59,753 nucleotides of DNA from the NCBI GenBank assembly GCA_002839805.1, contig PGYT01000001.1, positions 5,001 to 64,753 of the forward strand, read 5' to 3'. Shown here piece by piece: positions 55,355 to 59,753 of this stretch. Positions within the stretch are counted from its first letter, which is position 1. The number at the start of each line of letters is the position of its first letter. The position numbers and the translations under genes are program-made. Source of the DNA: Ignavibacteriae bacterium HGW-Ignavibacteriae-2. GTDB taxonomy: Bacteria; Bacteroidota; Ignavibacteria; Ignavibacteriales; Melioribacteraceae. The notes under the pieces are model-generated. The model did no database searches. It had not been told where the DNA came from and saw nothing but the letters and a program-made list of their open reading frames with translations.

Positions 55355-56215
55355 TTATTTTTTTTCGTCGCTTAAATGATAGCGGTAGAATTTTGAAATT
55401 TTTACATTCTTACTGTGGGCTTTATTAAAATCCGCAACAACCTCTTTAATGGCTTTTGTGTTATCTTTAATAAATGCCTGCTCTAGTAAACATACTTCCT
55501 GATAGAATTTATTTAATTTACCTAAAGCAATTTTTTCCAAGATTTGTTCCGGTTTGCCTTCTTTTCTCGAAATTTCTTTATATATATCAATTTCTTTTTC
55601 AATAGCTTCTTTAGAAACATCTTCAATAGAAAGGTAAAGTGGTTTCATTGCGGCAGTCTGCATAGCAAAATCTTTCAAAAGGTTAACTATATCAGCTCCG
55701 TCAGTATTTTCGGCTTTTATTAAGACACCAAGTTTTGAACCATGATGTATGTAATCTACCAATAATCCGTTCTCAACATTTTCGATTGCGAAGCGGGATA
55801 TTTCAATTTTTTCACCAATTTTTCCGATAATGGTTTCCAATTCATCAGATACTTTTTTACCATCATACTCAGATGCTATTAAATCTTGAACACTGGCTGG
55901 TTTATTTTTAACAATAGCATTTAAAATAAAATCGGCAAAGGATAAAAAGTCATCACTATTGGCTACGAAATCGGTTTCACAATTTACTTCAGCAATTACC
56001 GCTTCTTTCCCATCATTGAAAACTTTTATTTTGACTATACCTTCGTTAGCGTCTCTTTCAGACCTTTTAGCAGCCACAGAGGCGCCTTTTTTTCTAAGAA
56101 TTTCAATCGCTTTTTCATAATCGCCGTTGGCTTCAGTCAGCGCTTGTTTACAATCCATCATTCCCGCGCCGGTTTTATCTCTCAACTCTTTTACTTGTGA
56201 TGCACTAATTGACAT
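55355..56215 (-). CDS. tsf: Elongation factor Ts
   Basis: EF-Ts recharges EF-Tu with GTP. The 286-residue protein has the UBA-like N-terminus (VKELRDKTGAGMMDCKQALTE), the conserved VNCETDFVANSDDF segment near 78-91 and the C-terminal dimerisation region. It follows rpsB by 47 bases and is probably on the same transcript. Confidence 0.97.
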   Translation of the reverse strand: MSISASQVKELRDKTGAGMMDCKQALTEANGDYEKAIEILRKKGASVAAKRSERDANEGIVKIKVFNDGKEAVIAEVNCETDFVANSDDFLSFADFILNAIVKNKPASVQDLIASEYDGKKVSDELETIIGKIGEKIEISRFAIENVENGLLVDYIHHGSKLGVLIKAENTDGADIVNLLKDFAMQTAAMKPLYLSIEDVSKEAIEKEIDIYKEISRKEGKPEQILEKIALGKLNKFYQEVCLLEQAFIKDNTKAIKEVVADFNKAHSKNVKISKFYRYHLSDEKK

Positions 56216-56262
56216 AACTTTATAGTTCCTTACTTTATTACAATTTCGTTTTTGTGGTCCTT

Positions 56263-57216
56263 CTACTCAGCTGATTCTTGTGCTTGTGGAGCAGAGTCAT
56301 CGGCTTTTGGTTTTTCCTCTTTAGGTTCTACCGCTTTAACTTCCTCTGTTTTTACTTCTTCAGTTTCAGCAGCTTCTTCATGTTCAGCTTTTTTTACTCT
56401 TGGACCTTTTTTAGGTTTTCCGTCAAGTTTTACACGTCTAACCTTAACTTTCGATTCATCATCTTTTTCTTCATCGCCTCTTTCTTTTTTAAGGCGTTCT
56501 TTTTCAGCAGCTTCGCCAGCTTTATATTCTTTAGCTTGTGCATTACCTTCAATTACGGCATCAGCCATAACGTTTACAATCAAATCAATAGCTCTAACAG
56601 CGTCGTCGTTGCCGGGAATAATATAATCTATATTATCAGGATCGCAATTAGTATCAACAATAGCGAATAAAGGAATGTTTAATCGGAGTGCTTCTTTTAC
56701 GGCGATTGCTTCTTTTTTGATATCTACTATAAAAAGAGCGCCCGGCAATTTATTAAGAGATTCAACACCATCTAAAATTTTTCTTAATTTATCTCTCTCT
56801 CGAGTTAACATTAATCTTTCGTTCTTGGTAATTTTTTCGAAAGTACCGTCACTTTCCATTTTATCAATTGTCTGTAATCGTTTAATACTTTTACGAATTG
56901 TTTGGAAATTAGTTAGCATTCCACCGAGCCATCTTTCACTCACCCAGTTACTTTCAGATTTTTTAGCAGCAGTAGCTATAACTGATTTAGCCTGTTTTTT
57001 GGTTCCAACAAAAAGCACCTGTTTACCCTGAGAAACAATTTCTCTCAATTTATTTGCTGCGACCTGAACAGATTCCTGAGTTTTTTTCAGATCGATAATA
57101 TGAATCCCATTTTTTTCCATAAAAATGTAGGGTCTCATTTTGGGATTCCATCTGCGGGTTAAATGACCGAAGTGAGCGCCGGTCTCGATAAGTTGGGTTA
57201 ATTCGAGTTTTGCCAT
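56263..57216 (-). CDS. rpsB: Ribosomal protein S2 with long charged C-terminal extension
   Basis: S2 is a small-subunit ribosomal protein. Residues 1-224 form the normal S2 fold with [15 protein letters not shown] (13-27), [12 protein letters not shown] near 69 and the [12 protein letters not shown] segment near 182. After it comes a tail of about 90 residues made mainly of Glu, Lys and Ala, so the total of 317 residues exceeds the common 230-260. Tails of this kind occur in FCB-group S2. The ribosome site ACAGGAG is seven bases before the ATG and can pair with an upstream CTCCTGT. Confidence 0.96.
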   Translation of the reverse strand: MAKLELTQLIETGAHFGHLTRRWNPKMRPYIFMEKNGIHIIDLKKTQESVQVAANKLREIVSQGKQVLFVGTKKQAKSVIATAAKKSESNWVSERWLGGMLTNFQTIRKSIKRLQTIDKMESDGTFEKITKNERLMLTRERDKLRKILDGVESLNKLPGALFIVDIKKEAIAVKEALRLNIPLFAIVDTNCDPDNIDYIIPGNDDAVRAIDLIVNVMADAVIEGNAQAKEYKAGEAAEKERLKKERGDEEKDDESKVKVRRVKLDGKPKKGPRVKKAEHEEAAETEEVKTEEVKAVEPKEEKPKADDSAPQAQESAE

Positions 57217-57312
57217 TATTGTAACTCCTGTTTTTCTTCTACTCCCTTCAACTTTACCTTTAATCCCTTTTTTTTAGCGGGACACAGGAGGTAAATCGGA
57301 GAGTATGTGTAT
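57217..57312 (-). promoter_or_regulatory. rpsB leader with possible anti-Shine-Dalgarno
   Basis: On the minus strand CTCCTGT (57290-57284) is fully complementary to ACAGGAG (57231-57225), which is the rpsB ribosome site. Pairing would block translation. An autoregulatory S2 leader is known in several bacteria, so this could be a counterpart. Structure and S2 binding are inference. Confidence 0.45.
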
Positions 57313-57319
57313 TAAAACT

Positions 57320-57341
57320 AAGGTGAACTGAAGTTCACCTT
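57320..57341 (-). terminator. Hairpin terminator after rpsI
   Basis: AAGGTGAAC pairs perfectly with GTTCACCTT around TGAA. It lies 50 bases after the rpsI stop, between the rplM-rpsI and rpsB-tsf units. The downstream T run on the minus strand is short (AGTTTTAAT). Confidence 0.65.
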
Positions 57342-57390
57342 ATTGTAATTAAAAAAATCTTGTAAAAAATTTCTGACAAATAAAGAGAAA

Positions 57391-57777
57391 TTATCTCTTA
57401 GAGAATTGAAATCTTTTTCTAGCTTTTGGCTGACCGTATTTTTTCCTTTCAACCATTCTAGGATCTCTGCGCAATAAGCCTTGAGCTTTTAACGCGGGTC
57501 TGAAATCTTCATTTATAGTAATTAGTGCTCTTGCTATGCCGAGTCTTATAGCTTCAGCCTGACCAGAGAATCCACCTCCGTTCACATTGGCTAAAATATC
57601 GTATTTGCCTAATGTTTCGGTTATCAATAAAGGAAGTAAAACATCATCTCGATTATCCTTTAATGGAAAATAATTATCGAATTCTCTCTTATTGACAGAT
57701 ACTTTTCCAGTACCGCTTCTTAAAATAACTCTAGCTGTAGCATTTTTTCTTCGACCAACGAATATTTTATCAGCCAT
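57391..57777 (-). CDS. rpsI: Ribosomal protein S9
   Basis: S9 is a small-subunit protein whose C-terminal tail reaches the P-site tRNA. The 128-residue protein has [12 protein letters not shown] (8-19), the [21 protein letters not shown] segment and the conserved end [10 protein letters not shown]. It follows rplM by 11 bases. Confidence 0.97.
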   Translation of the reverse strand: MADKIFVGRRKNATARVILRSGTGKVSVNKREFDNYFPLKDNRDDVLLPLLITETLGKYDILANVNGGGFSGQAEAIRLGIARALITINEDFRPALKAQGLLRRDPRMVERKKYGQPKARKRFQFSKR

Positions 57778-57788
57778 TCAATTTCCTC

Positions 57789-58229
57789 TTAAAAGCTTAA
57801 TTGTTCTGGTTGTTGTGCCTGGTGAGGATGATTTTCACCAACATACACTTTTAATTTTTTTATTAATTGTTTTCCTAATCTTGTTTTAGGAAGCATACCT
57901 TTTACAGCATTTCGGATCGCAAAATCAGGTTTTTTGATTTGCATTTCTGGAAAGGATGAAATAGTAACACCGCCTGGGTATCCCGAATGCCTAAAATATG
58001 TTTTCTGCGATTCTCTTTTACCGGTCAATTTAATTTTATCAGCATTGATTATAATAACAAAATCACCCGTATCCATATTCGGCGTAAAAATAGCTTTATT
58101 TTTACCTCTGATTACGCTGGCAACTTGAGAAGCCAATCTACCCAAAACTTGGTCTTTAGCATCAACAACATACCATTTATGATTCGCATCTTCGGTTTTA
58201 ATAAACCTAGTTAGTTTTTCCTGTTTCAC
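57789..58229 (-). CDS. rplM: Ribosomal protein L13
   Basis: L13 is an early-assembling large-subunit protein. The 146-residue protein has the typical KWYVVDAKDQVLGRLAS start and the conserved GMLPKTRLGKQ and LKVYVGENHPHQAQQP segments. The start is a GTG with GGAGG eight bases upstream. A TTGACA/TATTTT promoter lies about 50 bases upstream. Confidence 0.97.
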   Translation of the reverse strand: MKQEKLTRFIKTEDANHKWYVVDAKDQVLGRLASQVASVIRGKNKAIFTPNMDTGDFVIIINADKIKLTGKRESQKTYFRHSGYPGGVTISSFPEMQIKKPDFAIRNAVKGMLPKTRLGKQLIKKLKVYVGENHPHQAQQPEQLSF

Positions 58230-58276
58230 AACCTAATCCTCCAAAGTGCACATTTTATATTTTTACAAAGTTCACA

Positions 58277-58305
58277 AAAATATATCTAATACATTATAAT
58301 GTCAA
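58277..58305 (-). promoter_or_regulatory. Sigma70-like promoter for rplM-rpsI
   Basis: On the minus strand TTGACA (58305-58300) and TATTTT (58282-58277) are separated by 17 bases. The downstream box also reads TATTTTTG, which fits the Bacteroidetes -7 consensus TAnnTTTG. The first base of the GTG start is about 48 bases downstream. Confidence 0.65.
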
Positions 58306-58355
58306 GAAATATGAAATTATTTAAACAACGAATTAATTAGCAAACAATAATTTAT

Positions 58356-58391
58356 GCTGTTTATTGACTTCTACAAAAGTAAATAAACAGC
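58356..58391. repeat. Long stem-loop upstream of rplM
   Basis: GCTGTTTATT (58356-58365) pairs with AATAAACAGC (58382-58391), and an inner ACTT/AAGT stem closes a six-base loop after one mismatch. It lies between the end of the next minus-strand gene and the rplM promoter. No T run follows, so its role (3' end or operator) is open. The rest of 58230-58513 holds nothing else I could see. Confidence 0.5.
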
Positions 58392-58513
58392 TGATTTTGG
58401 CAAAAATAGTGAACTAATTGGACGAAAAAAAGGATTAAGATTATACTAAAATAATTTGATTTGATTTAATAATTATCTTCAATTTAAGAAGATATTATTA
58501 ACATCCTGCTTAA

Positions 58514-59572
58514 TTAGTCTGATTTATAGCGCACAAAACCAAACATAGTATACGGGAAATAGTCTGAAATTACTAAAAACCCAAGATCATCAAGTTTAAC
58601 TAAACCTTCCCAATTTCTTCCTTCATTCGAAGTCAGTTGTAAATATACAGGTTCTTTCGGGCCCATATATATTTTATTTTCTCCTATCTGCAATTGAATA
58701 ATTCTTTCAATCGAATCGAACTTATAATTAGTGCTTCCTACTCCAAAATTATTTGCTATTGAATCTGCCGCGGGATTTAGTTTTTTTATATCTCCTGAGT
58801 ACAAATAATTCATTGCCCAAAAAATCCCGGTGTCATCCGCTTCAGTAGCATCGGTAATTCTATACTCTATCGATGATAGTTTAATATTTTCAATAATACC
58901 CGACGAAGTATTAATTTTATGAACGATTGGAGGATATACAACATTTTTCCCATTGGCTTCATGAATACAGAGTAAATTATTTTCATAATAAACAATAGCC
59001 TCTTCCCCCATATTTTTTAATTTAGAATTGGAGACAATTGTTTTTTTACTATCCGCGTTTATAACTATTGAGTCTAAGTTACCATACACTTGTCCTGAAA
59101 CTATAAAACTCGAAATAATTTTGTCATCAAAGGATTCAATAGACAAATACACTTTGCTTCCGTTAAAAGTTATTGCCTCATAACCAGATCCTTCGGCTTT
59201 TCCAATATCATCTAAACCTTTTGCAATAAAAGGGATTTCAATTGCTTCAAGCGGCTTCAAATTAATTCCATTTATATAATCCAATATTTGTTGTTTTCTG
59301 AGAGCCAGTAGCGCTCCATCGAATCTTTCGCTAACAAGATGTGGGTATTGCGGAAGAATTAAAAGAAATTCTCCGTACCATGCCAAACCCGAAGCTTCAA
59401 TATATCTTTGCCCGGCTTTGCCATTCAGTTGTATTTCCTCAACAGGATACTCTGGTATCATTTTGGTTTCTTTTGGAAAGATATTTTGTTCGCGATGGTA
59501 GCAGGAATAAAAACTAATGCCCGATATTAAAAGCAGCAGAATAAATATTTTAACCCGATAACCTTTATTCAT
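58514..59572 (-). CDS. Unrecognised exported protein, possible lipoprotein with propeller-like repeats
   Basis: I cannot name this 352-residue protein. It has a signal sequence (about 5-22) with a weak lipobox at Cys24 (FYSC). The mature part has recurring short motifs, ASGLAW, GSGYEAITF, GEEAIVYY, ITDATEAD and NWEGLVKL, each with a Glu or Ser before a hydrophobic strand. Together they resemble the blades of a beta-propeller of the esterase-like phytase/SdiA-regulated type. No catalytic site is evident. It is not coupled to neighbouring genes. Confidence 0.65.
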   Translation of the reverse strand: MNKGYRVKIFILLLLISGISFYSCYHREQNIFPKETKMIPEYPVEEIQLNGKAGQRYIEASGLAWYGEFLLILPQYPHLVSERFDGALLALRKQQILDYINGINLKPLEAIEIPFIAKGLDDIGKAEGSGYEAITFNGSKVYLSIESFDDKIISSFIVSGQVYGNLDSIVINADSKKTIVSNSKLKNMGEEAIVYYENNLLCIHEANGKNVVYPPIVHKINTSSGIIENIKLSSIEYRITDATEADDTGIFWAMNYLYSGDIKKLNPAADSIANNFGVGSTNYKFDSIERIIQLQIGENKIYMGPKEPVYLQLTSNEGRNWEGLVKLDDLGFLVISDYFPYTMFGFVRYKSD

Positions 59573-59719
59573 TTTAAGAGTCCCTAATGAGATTGAATGT
59601 TAATTAAATTTGTTTTTCACTTATCTGTTTAATTCAGAATCTAAAATATCATTTTTGTGTGAAGTATAAGAATTAGTTAATTTGAGAAGTGCATTTTATT
59701 AAAATTTTGGATTAAAAAT

Positions 59720-59753
59720 ATGAAAATACTTGTTACCGGCGGTTCGGGATTTT
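59720..59753 (+). CDS. Start of an NAD-dependent epimerase/dehydratase-like gene (cut by window end)
   Basis: Only the first 11 codons are visible. They read MKILVTGGSGF, the beginning of the Rossmann GxxGxxG motif typical of UDP-sugar epimerases and dehydratases of the short-chain extended family. The rest lies beyond the window. Confidence 0.6.
   Translation, partial: MKILVTGGSGF

Noticed and set aside
56252-56670. Ser/Ala-rich and Phe-rich plus-strand frames over rpsB
   Set aside because: They overlap the charged S2 tail on the opposite strand and have the composition expected of a complement of Glu/Lys codons.
58230-58513. A tRNA or other stable RNA in the gap before rplM
   Set aside because: I found no cloverleaf pattern or T-arm GGTTCGA-type signature; only a stem-loop and a promoter are visible.

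Overview
The window looks like a chromosome segment of an AT-rich, Gram-negative member of the Bacteroidetes/Chlorobi/Ignavibacteria (FCB) group. The reasons are a complete Bat aerotolerance operon, a BshB1 bacillithiol deacetylase, LytS/LytTR signalling, lipid-A/LPS genes with a lipoprotein-type LptC and a long OstA-like LptA, and an Omp85 protein. Ignavibacteriota is my best guess, because a bacterial-microcompartment (BMC) vertex gene and a BMC-type aldehyde dehydrogenase are present. This placement is inference from gene content only. Almost all of the DNA is coding, and I saw no insertion sequence, prophage, CRISPR array, rRNA or tRNA gene.

Layout. 1-1.4 kb: the 3' part of a EutN/CcmL-type BMC vertex gene, then dprA. 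1.4-6.7 kb (minus): a tight metF - Gfo/Idh/MocA oxidoreductase - class II aldolase - ddl - ftsB-like - rarA run. 6.8-10.3 kb (minus): a penicillin-acylase-family hydrolase and a two-TM RCK ion channel with an altered filter. 10.4-13.7 kb (plus): two tandem LiaF-like membrane proteins, a LytS-like kinase and a LytTR response regulator, preceded by repeats that could be the operator. 13.8-15.4 kb (plus): a CoA-acylating aldehyde dehydrogenase with a BMC-targeting-like tail. 15.5-25.4 kb (minus): an envelope block (kdsB, kdsA, kdsD, lptC, lptA, lptB) with ruvB, an acyltransferase, a B12-binding mutase subunit, a PLP deaminase and gatC. 25.4-28.5 kb: a VWA lipoprotein, an M48 protease and a small Cys-Pro-rich exported protein. 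28.6-37 kb (minus): moxR - DUF58 - membrane protein - batA - batB - batC - batD - batE. 37.3-39.4 kb: a DUF302 protein, a beta-hydroxyacid dehydrogenase and bshB1. 39.5-46.8 kb: gatB, anmK, nfo, dnaB, a family-4 uracil-DNA glycosylase and a PAS histidine kinase. 46.8-51.4 kb (minus): an L,D-transpeptidase-like protein without its cysteine, an Omp85 protein, yicC, gmk, rpoZ. 51.6-58.2 kb (minus): maeB, frr, pyrH, tsf, rpsB, rpsI, rplM. 58.5 kb to the end: an unrecognised exported protein and the first codons of a sugar-nucleotide epimerase-like gene.

How the genes work together. The Kdo/Lpt block makes and exports LPS. Bat, Omp85, L,D-transpeptidase-like, AnmK, Ddl and FtsB-like proteins serve the envelope and cell wall. 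The LiaF-LytS-LytTR operon probably senses envelope state. The BMC vertex, class II aldolase, acylating aldehyde dehydrogenase and B12 mutase subunit fit a deoxysugar or propanediol-type route through propionyl-CoA, but here they are scattered rather than in one locus, so that link is a hypothesis. The most unusual signals are the Cys-to-Ser change in the L,D-transpeptidase motif, the Lys in the channel filter, the 21-bp-spaced repeats with a terminator-like hairpin before the LiaF/LytTR operon, a possible anti-Shine-Dalgarno leader before rpsB, and a hairpin that hides the gatC ribosome-binding site.
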